The notes: generated from the letters alone by a model not told the origin. A DNA stretch of 64,000 bases from Clostridium ljungdahlii (GCF_001636845.1 NZ_LITT01000035.1:248001-312000), one strand, 5' to 3'. Positions 36,513 through 43,933 are shown, numbered from the stretch's first letter. A program made the numbers and translations.

Positions 36513-37112
36513 TTAAAGTCTATATTCAATAATGCTATCTGGCGTCTTTCTCGGTCTTGGATTTGGTTTTTCATCAGGATATCCAAGTGCAATAGCCCCA
36601 ACTAGCTGTGTTTTTGCACCAATATAATTTACCAGTTCATCATATGCAAAACATGTATTTGCAATCCATAATGTACCTACTCCTAAATCTTCTGCCTGTA
36701 ACAACATATTTTCAATAGCTGCACCTATAGAAAGTGTATCTACAATTTCTGTAAATCGTTCATCCGCCGTAGTAATATTTTTAAATGGTGATTTACCATT
36801 TGTATTAAAAACCATAATGATAATTGGAGCTTCTTTCATAATTCGTAAAGTATTCTTTGCATCTGGTATTCCATCTTTTGAATTAGGCAATAATGCTTCT
36901 TCATTTAATTCACGCTGGATTCCAGCGTCCATTTTTGATAGAAGTTCTTTCTTTTTAATTCCTCCAAGCACAATGAACCTCCAGGGCTGTCTATTTTTCC
37001 CCGATGGTGCAGCTCTTCCAGCATCCAATATTTTATTAATAATATCTATTGGTATTTCTTTAGGTTTATACTTTCGTATACTCCTTCTATTGTAAATTGC
37101 TTCTATGCTCAT
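36513..37112 (-). CDS. nitroreductase family protein
   Basis: A 199-residue flavoprotein. FMN-binding landmarks are YNRRSIRKYKPKEIP at the start, AGRAAPSGKNRQPWRFIVL, and near the C-terminus GVGTLWIANTCFAYDELV and ALGYPDEKPNPRPRK. It should reduce nitro or other substrates with NAD(P)H; the physiological substrate is unknown. GAGGTG lies before the ATG. Upstream in the same direction is a 34-residue coding-like remnant ending INTNDVIDSSVIAGEMLPK with a short tail, whose stop overlaps the start region. Confidence 0.9.
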   Translation of the reverse strand: MSIEAIYNRRSIRKYKPKEIPIDIINKILDAGRAAPSGKNRQPWRFIVLGGIKKKELLSKMDAGIQRELNEEALLPNSKDGIPDAKNTLRIMKEAPIIIMVFNTNGKSPFKNITTADERFTEIVDTLSIGAAIENMLLQAEDLGVGTLWIANTCFAYDELVNYIGAKTQLVGAIALGYPDEKPNPRPRKTPDSIIEYRL

Positions 37113-37118
37113 TCATTT

Positions 37119-37218
37119 CACCTCATTAAATTTAGTTTTACAAATCAATATACATTTGGGCAACATTTCTCCTGCAATTACAGAACTGTCAATTACATCA
37201 TTTGTGTTTATATATTTT
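37119..37218 (-). pseudogene. coding-like remnant upstream of the nitroreductase
   Basis: A minus-strand frame reads YINTNDVIDSSVIAGEMLPK and then CILICKTKFNEVK, ending at the nitroreductase ribosome-site region. There is no start codon after the preceding stop. Family not recognised. It could be the C-terminal end of a deleted gene that was cotranscribed with the nitroreductase. Confidence 0.3.
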
Positions 37219-37405
37219 TATGATAGTTGTGTTATTAGTCAATAAAAAAGGCCTGACAATATCGTCAAAGCATTGGTACTGATGTACCTATTGAGATTTA
37301 AACTCCCTGACTCTGGATTTTCGGGAAACATATTTTGATAATTTTAAATCCCCTATTCAGCATATATGAGATATCTTAAAAAACTGCACAAGTACAAAGG
37401 TACAT

Positions 37406-37501
37406 ATGTGCGAAATGTTTATAGTGGTTTTTGCTGCTCTATCGTTTTTGATAGATTTGATAAATTTAATTATCGTACTTATAGATAAAATAAAAAGGTA
37501 G
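37406..37501 (+). CDS. candidate type I toxin: 31-residue hydrophobic peptide
   Basis: MCEMFIVVFAALSFLIDLIN followed by LIIVLIDKIKR. One hydrophobic helix with a basic end, as in holin-like (Hol-Tox), Fst and BsrG-type toxins that damage the membrane. AAAGG lies five bases before the ATG. The stop codon is inside the 5' arm of a hairpin (37492-37533), and a second terminator (37580-37606) follows. This compact layout is typical of toxin genes with an overlapping antisense RNA. The antitoxin itself is not proven. Confidence 0.55.
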   Translation: MCEMFIVVFAALSFLIDLINLIIVLIDKIKR

Positions 37502-37606
37502 CCTACCTCCGCAATTGGTATGGCTACTTTTTTATAATCTCAGCTTTACTAGTTGCCTGAGTAACTAGTATTATATACTACAGGGCGTTAGCAGCACCCT
37601 GTTTTT
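37492..37606. ncRNA. possible antisense RNA/3' UTR with three hairpins
   Basis: Hairpin 1: AAAAAGGTAGCC / GGCTACTTTTTT (37492-37533), symmetrical enough to end transcripts on both strands. Hairpin 2: ACTAGTT / AACTAGT (about 37549-37570). Hairpin 3: ACAGGG / CCCTGT with TTTTTATT after it (37580-37606). On the minus strand TATAAT lies near 37571-37576 and could start an RNA that ends at hairpin 1, antisense to the toxin 3' end. Strand and existence of the RNA are inferred. Confidence 0.35.
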
Positions 37607-37697
37607 ATTATGTCTATTGTTAAGTTAATTATACAATACATGCTGCTAAAGTCAATATAGAATGTTACAGATAAAGTTAATTTAATGCTATATATAA

Positions 37698-37799
37698 CTA
37701 ATATCAGATATAAAAATTGAAAAAATAATAGATAGACCAGCTATACTATTTAAGGATGTACCTGAAGATACGCCCCATATTGACATAGTACCTACTTAG
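37698..37799 (+). pseudogene. coding-like remnant with a SUFU-like motif
   Basis: A frame bounded by stops reads LISDIKIEKIIDRPAILFKD and then VPEDTPHIDIVPT. HIDI-x-V-x-P-T resembles the start of suppressor-of-fused-like immunity domains, but only this piece is left and no start codon is present. Low confidence. Confidence 0.25.
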
Positions 37800-37879
37800 A
37801 AAGTAACATGTATAATGTAAGTATTGCGAGATGATAAAGAAGACAGAAACAACGGATAAAATATAAGGGGGAAACTATT

Positions 37880-39187
37880 ATGCTATTTGATTTTGTAGCA
37901 ATAGATTTTGAGACAGCAAATAATAATTTCAACAGTGCCTGTTCACTTGGAATTGCTGCTGTAAAAAATAATGAAATATGTAAAAAAGATTACTTTTTAA
38001 TTCATCCACCAACTCTTGATTTTAATAAAAAGAATATATCTATAAATGGAATAACTCCTAAGGACATAGAGAATTCACCTATTTTTCCTGATATATGGAA
38101 CGATATACATACTTATTTTGATGATAATATAATAATTGCTCACAATGCCGCATTCGATATGTCAGTACTAAAAAATTGTTTATCAGAATATGGTATTTCT
38201 ATGCCTGATTTCAACTATATCTGCAGTATACCTATATCCACAAAACTATGTAGGGGGAAAGGAATTGGTAAGTCCTTAGAAGATCGTGCCAAATATTTTG
38301 GAGTAGATTTAGGACATCATCATAATTCTTTAGATGATGCTGTAGCATGTGCCAACTTAGTAATTGAATGCATAAAACGTGCTCATAAAAAAAGCCTTGA
38401 ATCTTTTTGTCATACATATACTAGCCTTCCAATAAAAACTTTTAAAGATCTAAATCCTCAAAAAGGTTTTATTAAGAACACTAAAAATAGTTTCACTAAT
38501 AACAAATTCAATACAGTTAAAATATCTGAAATTAAACCTGATAATAACAATATTATTGATACATCCAATCCATTTTATAATAAAAATGTAGTCTTCACAG
38601 GTGAACTTGAAAGCTTAGGTAGAAAAGAAGCTATGCAAAAAATAGTTAACTTAGGTGGCACATTAAAAAGTGGGGTATCTAAAAAGACAGATTACTTAAT
38701 AGTTGGGACTCAGGATAAATCTCTTGTAGGTGAAGATGGGATAAGTTCCAAAGAAGAAAAAGCAGCTGAATTGAATGAAAACGGATCTTCTATAAAAATT
38801 TTAAACGAATCTGAATTTCTAGAATTGATCAAAACTCCCAATAAGGAAAATAGTTTTGATGATTCCAATGAAGTTGTTGATTTAAATTCAACTATTATTT
38901 TTAACACTTTAGATGATAAGATAAACAAGTTAAGAGAATGGAAACTTTTAAGTCGTACAGCAGCTGATTTAAAAGACATATATTATAAAAATAAAAATGA
39001 AACTTATAAATGTGACATCATAGGATACACAACTAAGAAAACAAATTTAAATTGTTTAAGTGAATTTTATGAAACCATAGTAATAAAAGTTAATGATAAA
39101 ATTATAAGAATAGCTCCAGCATATTTATTAGATATGCAGAAAAAGGATTTTTTTCTTTCTTATAACAGTGTACAACCTATAGGTTAA
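37880..39187 (+). CDS. DEDDh 3'-5' exonuclease with BRCT domain
   Basis: A 435-residue protein. The N-terminal exonuclease domain (about 1-165) belongs to the DnaQ/PolC epsilon type: FVAIDFETAN (Asp9, Glu11), IIAHNAAFDMSVL and a late HHNSLDDA with the catalytic His and Asp. A middle linker is followed by a BRCT domain (about 232-325) like that of NAD-dependent ligase: KNVVFTGELESLGRKEAMQK and KKTDYLIVGTQDKSL. The last 90 residues are unassigned. Likely nucleic-acid repair or processing. AAGGGGGAAA before the ATG. 20 bases separate it from the cysteine-tail gene. Confidence 0.88.
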   Translation: MLFDFVAIDFETANNNFNSACSLGIAAVKNNEICKKDYFLIHPPTLDFNKKNISINGITPKDIENSPIFPDIWNDIHTYFDDNIIIAHNAAFDMSVLKNCLSEYGISMPDFNYICSIPISTKLCRGKGIGKSLEDRAKYFGVDLGHHHNSLDDAVACANLVIECIKRAHKKSLESFCHTYTSLPIKTFKDLNPQKGFIKNTKNSFTNNKFNTVKISEIKPDNNNIIDTSNPFYNKNVVFTGELESLGRKEAMQKIVNLGGTLKSGVSKKTDYLIVGTQDKSLVGEDGISSKEEKAAELNENGSSIKILNESEFLELIKTPNKENSFDDSNEVVDLNSTIIFNTLDDKINKLREWKLLSRTAADLKDIYYKNKNETYKCDIIGYTTKKTNLNCLSEFYETIVIKVNDKIIRIAPAYLLDMQKKDFFLSYNSVQPIG

Positions 39188-39207
39188 ATAAATAATTATA
39201 AAGGTAA

Positions 39208-40152
39208 GTGATTAAAGTGATACACTATTTAAAGAGTATACCTGGGCCTCAATTTCTTGTACTATTTTTTAAATATGTTTTATGCGTTATTCTTTTTACT
39301 AGAATGTCTCTATTTTTTACTAGAATTAGATTAAGACATAGATATCATGAAGAGATACTTCAAGAAGATTTAATAACACCAATAGAATTAATAGTACTAA
39401 AAGATAACAATGTATGCAACGAAATTATTGAGTTCTATCTTTATAAGCTATGGAAAGACAAATATCTTTCATTAGAAGGTGAGAAAATTAATTCTTATTT
39501 AAAAACAAATAAAGATAGTAAAATCTCCTTCTTGGTTCCAGATGAAATAGAACTGGAGATTTTAAAACATTATGATAATGGAGATACCCCAGATAGTATC
39601 ATGCATTCAGAAATTTTGCTTGAAAAAGTTGAAAATCTCATTAAAAAAACTAGAAAAAAACTAGAGAATAAAAAATGTGTTAATAACAATTCATTCAATG
39701 GTAATGAAAAAATTATATGTACAGTAGGCTTCCTAGCTTTAACAATCCCAGTTATAATCAAACTTTGTCTAGGCATTATTAACGGAAAACCTATTTTGGG
39801 ATTAGTAGTTCTTTATATATTGATGTTATTTATTTACTCCTTAATTAATAGAGTCAGAAATAAACCATTAATAATAGATGAAATGGAATCAAAATATCCA
39901 AAGGTTTCTTCGTCAAACGCATCAGATGAAGAATTAGACTATTATATGTGTCTATATGGACCAACTTCATTGATAAATTATCCTGAAACAATTCTATTTA
40001 GCTCTATAATAGCAAATCAAAATCATTATTCTTCTATTGATGATTCTTCTTCAAATAATACTTCAAGAGGAGGATGCTCATCTTGCAGCAGTTGTTCTTC
40101 CTGCAGTAGCTGTAGTAGTTGTTCATCATGCGGTGGATGTGGTGGAGATTAA
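39208..40152 (+). CDS. membrane protein with a (Ser-Ser-Cys)n tail, TIGR04222-like; candidate modified-peptide precursor
   Basis: A 314-residue protein. The start (IPGPQFLVLFFKYVL) and three hydrophobic segments (about 15-36, 172-193, 197-216) resemble the TIGR04222 domain, whose members often end in low-complexity Gly/Cys tails. Here the tail is eight cysteines at exact three-residue spacing, positions 290 to 311: GGC, then six SSC, then GGC, and a final GGD. Codons for Ser and Cys alternate between synonyms, so the repeat is not a recent slippage product. The next gene, one base on, is a radical SAM/SPASM enzyme. Thioether or other crosslinking of the tail is inferred. The GTG start is uncertain; a second GTG lies nine bases on. 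Confidence 0.75.
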   Translation: MIKVIHYLKSIPGPQFLVLFFKYVLCVILFTRMSLFFTRIRLRHRYHEEILQEDLITPIELIVLKDNNVCNEIIEFYLYKLWKDKYLSLEGEKINSYLKTNKDSKISFLVPDEIELEILKHYDNGDTPDSIMHSEILLEKVENLIKKTRKKLENKKCVNNNSFNGNEKIICTVGFLALTIPVIIKLCLGIINGKPILGLVVLYILMLFIYSLINRVRNKPLIIDEMESKYPKVSSSNASDEELDYYMCLYGPTSLINYPETILFSSIIANQNHYSSIDDSSSNNTSRGGCSSCSSCSSCSSCSSCSSCGGCGGD

Positions 40153-40153
40153 T

Positions 40154-41191
40154 ATGTTTTGTGTACCAACCAGCCGATTAACCTTGCAATGTCATATAAC
40201 AGCAAAATGTAATCAAAGGTGCAAACACTGTTATCAAGAGTGCTATGCAGGAAAAGAGCTTTCATTTAATGAAATCCTTAATATTTTGGAACAATATAAA
40301 GACCTATTAAGACTTTATTCAAAAAGTAAAAATAAAGATTTTATTAGAGGACATATAAATATAACAGGAGGAGAACCTTTCACTAGGAAAGACTTTCTTC
40401 AGATATTGAACGTATTTAGTAAAAATAAAAAGTATTTCTCTTTTGGAATACTTACTAATGGCAGTTATATTACAGATGACATAGCTAAAAAATTGAAAAG
40501 TTTGAATATAGCTCATACACAAGTAAGTATTGATGGAAACAGAGAAACTCACGATGCTTTAAGAGGCAAAGGAAATTTCGATAGAACTTGGAATGCTGTT
40601 AAAATACTCAGAAAGCATAATATAAGAACTTTAGTATCATTTACGGCACACAAAGGTAATTATAAAGAATTTCCTGTAGTTGCCAGGTATGCACGAAAAT
40701 ATAAGGCTTCAAAATTATGGACAGATAGACTTGTTCCTATAGGAAATGGACAGGATATGTCGGACATGTTATTTACTTCTAAAGAGGCCTTAGAATATTT
40801 CTCTATAATAGTTAATGAAAAGAAGAAAACTCTTAGAAATAAACTAACTGGTCTTGAAATTTATTCTAATCGAGCTTTGCAATTTCTAAAAAGTGGAGAA
40901 ATGCCTTATGGATGCAGTGCAGGAGACTCATTAATTACTATTCTTGAAAATGGTGATGTACTTCCCTGCAGACGAATGCCTATACCATGTGGGAATGCTC
41001 TTAAAACTTCTCTAAAGGATATTTATTTTAATAATAATGTATTCAAAGACTTAAGAAATAAAAACATTCCTGATAAATGTTTTAAATGTGCATACTCAGA
41101 AAAATGCAGGGGAGGACTAAAATGTTTATCTTATGCACTGTATAAGGATTATAAACAAGCAGATAACTGCTGCCCTATTATTTATAAATAA
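40154..41191 (+). CDS. radical SAM protein with SPASM domain
   Basis: A 345-residue enzyme. The [4Fe-4S]/SAM motif is CNQRCKHC (Cys19, 23, 26), followed by NITGGEPFTRKDF and QVSIDGNRETHDALRG, typical barrel motifs. The C-terminal SPASM region carries CSAGDSLITILENGDVLPCR, a GNAL step, and DKCFKCAYSEKCRGGLKC, which should bind auxiliary clusters. SPASM enzymes commonly modify ribosomal peptides. I place the start at 40154 because GGTGGAG, inside the last codons of the upstream gene, lies six bases before this ATG. The two genes are separated by one base and so are probably translated together. Confidence 0.9.
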   Translation: MFCVPTSRLTLQCHITAKCNQRCKHCYQECYAGKELSFNEILNILEQYKDLLRLYSKSKNKDFIRGHINITGGEPFTRKDFLQILNVFSKNKKYFSFGILTNGSYITDDIAKKLKSLNIAHTQVSIDGNRETHDALRGKGNFDRTWNAVKILRKHNIRTLVSFTAHKGNYKEFPVVARYARKYKASKLWTDRLVPIGNGQDMSDMLFTSKEALEYFSIIVNEKKKTLRNKLTGLEIYSNRALQFLKSGEMPYGCSAGDSLITILENGDVLPCRRMPIPCGNALKTSLKDIYFNNNVFKDLRNKNIPDKCFKCAYSEKCRGGLKCLSYALYKDYKQADNCCPIIYK

Positions 41192-41409
41192 AACCTTCTG
41201 TATAAGCTCATACAAAAATAAGTATCCTTATTTATTTTCTGATAACCAATGCTTCTTTCATGCAAATATTTTTTTAGATCTGTACCCTTTTCTATTTCTA
41301 TACTAAATGCATCTTTTATATAGTTTGAAGCGGTAAAACTTTCAATTGATGGATAGCTCAGCAGGAGTAACCCCTGCCTGTCATATTCATCATTGCTTTT
41401 CCAATTCAT
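41182..41409 (-). pseudogene. fragment of the partner gene of an AAA ATPase operon
   Basis: A frame of 75 residues reads GLLLLSYPSIESFTASNYIK and then YLHERSIGYQKINKDTYF before diverging. The LLxSYPSIESF pattern is one I associate with proteins encoded next to AAA_21-type ATPases in phage-defence-like operons. It is incomplete at both ends and follows the ATPase remnant by a few bases. Confidence 0.45.
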
Positions 41410-41433
41410 TTGTTGTTACCAGCAAAAACTATT

Positions 41434-41840
41434 TTACTCATTTTCGTATACCGGCTTTCCGCCAAAAACTCCGCTCGTATACATTTTTTCTATGTTCTGT
41501 GCTTCTCTTGGTCTTTCATCAGAAAACCTATTTATAAGACTTCCATCGTTTCCTCTAAATTCATCTATAATTAACATACCTTCACTTTTTATAACGTGGG
41601 AAAATGCAGGCAGCATATTTAAAAGATTTTTATTGCCTAATGACTCCATCACAAATGGAATTAGTTCTCCAATATCATCTCTTTTAAAGAAAATGCTTTT
41701 GTTTCCTTCTGTATTTATAGAAATTAAGCTTCCCGTACTTTCCTTTGAATACTCTATTAATTGGCTGAAATTATATTTTTTAAAGAAACTATTAGAAACT
41801 AATGTTCTGTATGTTTATGAAATATTTTATTTTGAGTGGT
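41434..41840 (-). pseudogene. AAA family ATPase, C-terminal remnant with internal deletion
   Basis: The minus-strand frame reads TYRTLVSNSFFKKYNFSQLI, later GELIPFVMESLGNKNLLNML, the Walker B GMLIIDEF, and ends RFSDERPREAQNIEKMYTSG plus VFGGKPVYE. The ending is typical of AAA_21/Abi-type ATPases. The stretch normally between the Walker B and the NRFSDE end (sensor and H-loop) is missing, and the Walker A half is gone. Not functional. Confidence 0.65.
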
Positions 41841-41861
41841 TATTGATACAGCAAATAAGAT

Positions 41862-41893
41862 AAAAAGGAAGTGCTTATCCAAGCTTCCTTTTT
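41862..41893. terminator. hairpin terminator
   Basis: AAAAAGGAAG (41862-41871) pairs with CTTCCTTTTT (41884-41893). It overlaps the end of the truncated XRE gene and could end transcription on either strand. Confidence 0.55.
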
Positions 41894-41979
41894 AGAAAAC
41901 TTTTTTGAATATTCTGTACAATTTTATTTTTTTCTCTCAAATCTCTTATTCTCTTTCCAATAATTTCAGATGTTAACAT
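41875..41979 (-). pseudogene. XRE-type helix-turn-helix regulator, truncated
   Basis: A good ribosome site (GGGAGGATTGATT) precedes an ATG at 41979. The 34-residue product starts MLTSEIIGKRIRDLREKNKI, the first helix of an XRE repressor, then changes to NIQKSFLKRKLG and stops. The recognition helix is missing, so it cannot bind DNA in the usual way. It fits a regulator of the lost ATPase operon. Confidence 0.55.
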
Positions 41980-42051
41980 AATCAATCCTCCCATTATGCA
42001 CAATTAGATTATAATTATATATATAATATAATTTTATATTTATTAGGCAAT

Positions 42052-42095
42052 AAAAAATAAGTATTTCTTGAATACTTCAAGGAGTACTTATTTTT
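42052..42095. terminator. bidirectional terminator
   Basis: AAAAAATAAGTA (42052-42063) pairs with TACTTATTTTT (42085-42095). T runs appear on both strands. Confidence 0.6.
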
Positions 42096-42236
42096 ACTTT
42101 CATAGATTACAAAAATTCATCTGCAATTCGTAATATACAATTTATGCATTAAATATTCAAAGTTTTCAGTACTCAAAGTATATGATATAATTTAAAACGT
42201 AATAAGAAAAATTGTATAGGTACCTCTTCTTTATTT

Positions 42237-42470
42237 GTGGGTGGATTATGGTTAATAATGTCTGCGTATGAAGAAGAGGTGATGCAGTTTATGTCAGAAG
42301 GATACTTATTGTTATTCTTTAGTTTGTTTTCAATAACTGCTATTGTTATAGTAGCATTATCTAACAAAAATTCAGATATAAAAATTGAAAATAAAATTAC
42401 TTTAAGACCTGATGAAATATCATCTGATACTAAAGTAAACATAAATAATTCCAAAAAAAATAATAGATAG
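42237..42470 (+). CDS. small membrane protein, possible second type I toxin
   Basis: The longest frame is 77 residues, but GAAGAGGTGATG suggests a start at one of the ATGs near 42258-42291. The product then reads MSEGYLLLFFSLFSITAIVI with a charged tail (NKNSDIKIENK). One hydrophobic helix plus charged tail resembles Hol-Tox-type peptides, and its stop lies inside a terminator stem (42458-42496), as with the 37.4 kb candidate. The tail is longer than usual for toxins, so this is less sure. Confidence 0.4.
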   Translation: MGGLWLIMSAYEEEVMQFMSEGYLLLFFSLFSITAIVIVALSNKNSDIKIENKITLRPDEISSDTKVNINNSKKNNR

Positions 42471-42496
42471 CCTTTTCCGAGACCTATCTATTATTT
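42458..42496. terminator. terminator overlapping the small membrane protein stop
   Basis: AAATAATAGATAG (42458-42470) is complementary to CTATCTATTATTT (42484-42496). The stem begins within the last codons of the small protein gene. Confidence 0.7.
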
Positions 42497-42865
42497 AACC
42501 ATTATACAATTTTACTAAGCAGACTAAGTTCATAATCCACCCTCTTATTACTAATATTATAACACAAGTATATAGATATTATAACGTAAATATTTTAATT
42601 CTAAGGTACTTAATAGTATAAACCATATCTAAATACAAAATTTTCAATTAGTAAACTAATCCACCGTCAACATAAGTAAATTCCTTAAAAAATCTAAAAA
42701 GCTACGTTTCGTGCAGAAAACGTACTAAGGTATATATCTGATCTAGTTAATAATATATGTATCATACATACAAACTAAATTTACTAATTTTTCATAAGTA
42801 TGAAATTTATATTTATGAAAAATTGAACACAGATAACGACTAAAAAAATTAATCACATGAAAGAA
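42497..42865. other. gene-free stretch
   Basis: AT-rich, many stops in all frames, no ribosome sites in a useful position and no clear hairpin. I see nothing supportable here. Confidence 0.4.
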
Positions 42866-43013
42866 ATTTGAAAAGGGTGTTCCAATAAAAACAATTCAAA
42901 TTCTCCTGGGACACAGTGATATTTTTACTACATCAGATATATATGTTCATGTAATGCCGGAACAAAAAATTAAAGCCATAGATAAAATAAATAGTCTCTT
43001 TAATGTGGAATAA
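42866..43013 (+). pseudogene. tyrosine recombinase (integrase) C-terminal fragment
   Basis: The frame EKGVPIKTIQILLGHSDIFT then TSDIYVHVMPEQKIK and AIDKINSLFNVE stop is the end of a phage-type integrase. It contains the LLGHSD box (active-site His) and the Y of SDIYVHV, the catalytic tyrosine. The N-terminal part and the Arg-containing box are missing. It lies 84 bases from the 3' end of a tRNA-Arg gene, where integrative elements usually insert, so this is likely the scar of a lost element. Confidence 0.75.
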
Positions 43014-43096
43014 TATATCTATTGAAAACTTGGGGGACAATTATCTAAATTAGGGCAAAATAAAAAACACTAGAATGTAGTGTTATCAATACTTTG

Positions 43097-43173
43097 TGGT
43101 GCACCCAGGGAGATTCGAACTCCCGGCCTCTGGATTCGAAGTCCATCACTCTATCCAGCTGAGCTATGGGTGC
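43097..43173 (-). tRNA. tRNA-Arg (TCG)
   Basis: 77 bases with encoded CCA. The anticodon loop CTTCGAA sits on a TGGA/TCCA stem, giving TCG for CGA codons. Last gene of the cluster in the direction of transcription. An integrase remnant lies just beyond its 3' end. Confidence 0.96.
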
Positions 43174-43201
43174 TCATACTATTTAATTATAAATATGAAA
43201 A

Positions 43202-43275
43202 TGGAGCGGGTGAAGAGAATCGAACTCTCATAACTAGCTTGGAAGGCTAGCACTCTACCATTGAGTTACACCCGC
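43202..43275 (-). tRNA. tRNA-Gly (TCC), copy 1
   Basis: 74 bases with encoded CCA. Loop CTTCCAA gives anticodon TCC. The sequence is the same as the copies at 43552 and 44257. Confidence 0.96.
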
Positions 43276-43294
43276 ATATCTTTATTAAATTAAA

Positions 43295-43370
43295 TGGTCG
43301 GGGTGACAGGGATTGAACCTGCGACCTCATGGTCCCAAACCACGCGCGCTCCCATCTGCGCCACACCCCG
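43295..43370 (-). tRNA. tRNA-Pro (TGG), copy 1
   Basis: 76 bases with encoded CCA. Loop TTTGGGA gives anticodon TGG. An identical copy lies at 44409. Confidence 0.96.
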
Positions 43371-43387
43371 TTATTAAATTGAACTTA

Positions 43388-43463
43388 TGGTGCGTCATCG
43401 GGGGCTCGAACCCCGGACAACCTGATTAAGAGTCAGATGCTCTACCAACTGAGCTAATAACGC
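43388..43463 (-). tRNA. tRNA-Lys (CTT), copy 1
   Basis: 76 bases with encoded CCA. Loop CTCTTAA gives anticodon CTT. The acceptor stem GCGTTAT/ATGACGC differs by a few bases from the copy at 44096, which has GCGCCAT. Confidence 0.95.
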
Positions 43464-43469
43464 TAATCA

Positions 43470-43546
43470 TGGTGCGTCTTAAGGGATTCGAACCCCCGGC
43501 ACACGGCTTAGAAGGCCGTTGCTCTATCCAACTGAGCTAAAGACGC
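43470..43546 (-). tRNA. tRNA-Arg (TCT), copy 1
   Basis: 77 bases with encoded CCA. Loop CTTCTAA gives anticodon TCT, reading AGA, the main Arg codon of AT-rich genomes. Same as the copy at 44175. Confidence 0.96.
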
Positions 43547-43551
43547 ATATT

Positions 43552-43625
43552 TGGAGCGGGTGAAGAGAATCGAACTCTCATAACTAGCTTGGAAGGCTAG
43601 CACTCTACCATTGAGTTACACCCGC
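43552..43625 (-). tRNA. tRNA-Gly (TCC), copy 2
   Basis: 74 bases with encoded CCA, anticodon TCC. Only five bases separate it from the neighbouring tRNA-Arg (TCT). Confidence 0.96.
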
Positions 43626-43633
43626 AATTTATT

Positions 43634-43708
43634 TGGAGCGGAAGACGAGATTCGAACTCGCGACGTTCACCTTGGCAAGGTGACGCTCTACCACTGAGCC
43701 ACTCCCGC
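43634..43708 (-). tRNA. tRNA-Gly (GCC)
   Basis: 75 bases with encoded CCA. Loop TTGCCAA gives anticodon GCC for GGC/GGT. Confidence 0.96.
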
Positions 43709-43739
43709 ATATATAAAAGTTGTACTTATTATTACAAAT

Positions 43740-43823
43740 GGTGCAGGTGAAGGGAGTCGAACCCCCACGCCGTAAAGCGCTAGATCCTAAGTCTAGTGCG
43801 TCTGCCAATTCCGCCACACCTGC
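43740..43823 (-). tRNA. tRNA-Leu (TAG)
   Basis: 84 bases with encoded CCA and a long variable arm, as expected for class II tRNAs. Loop CTTAGGA gives anticodon TAG for CTN codons. Confidence 0.96.
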
Positions 43824-43853
43824 ATAGACTAATGTAATAATTTAAAATTAAAA

Positions 43854-43929
43854 TGGTGGCTTACCGGGGAATCGAACCCCGGACAACATGATTAAAAGTC
43901 ATGTGCTCTACCAACTGAGCTAGTAAACC
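43854..43929 (-). tRNA. tRNA-Lys (TTT)
   Basis: 76 bases with encoded CCA. Loop CTTTTAA gives anticodon TTT for AAA/AAG. Confidence 0.96.
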
Positions 43930-43933
43930 ATTT

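Noticed and set aside
41393-41863. A 156-codon plus-strand frame
   Set aside because: It is antisense to the ATPase remnant, has no ribosome site and no recognisable motif.
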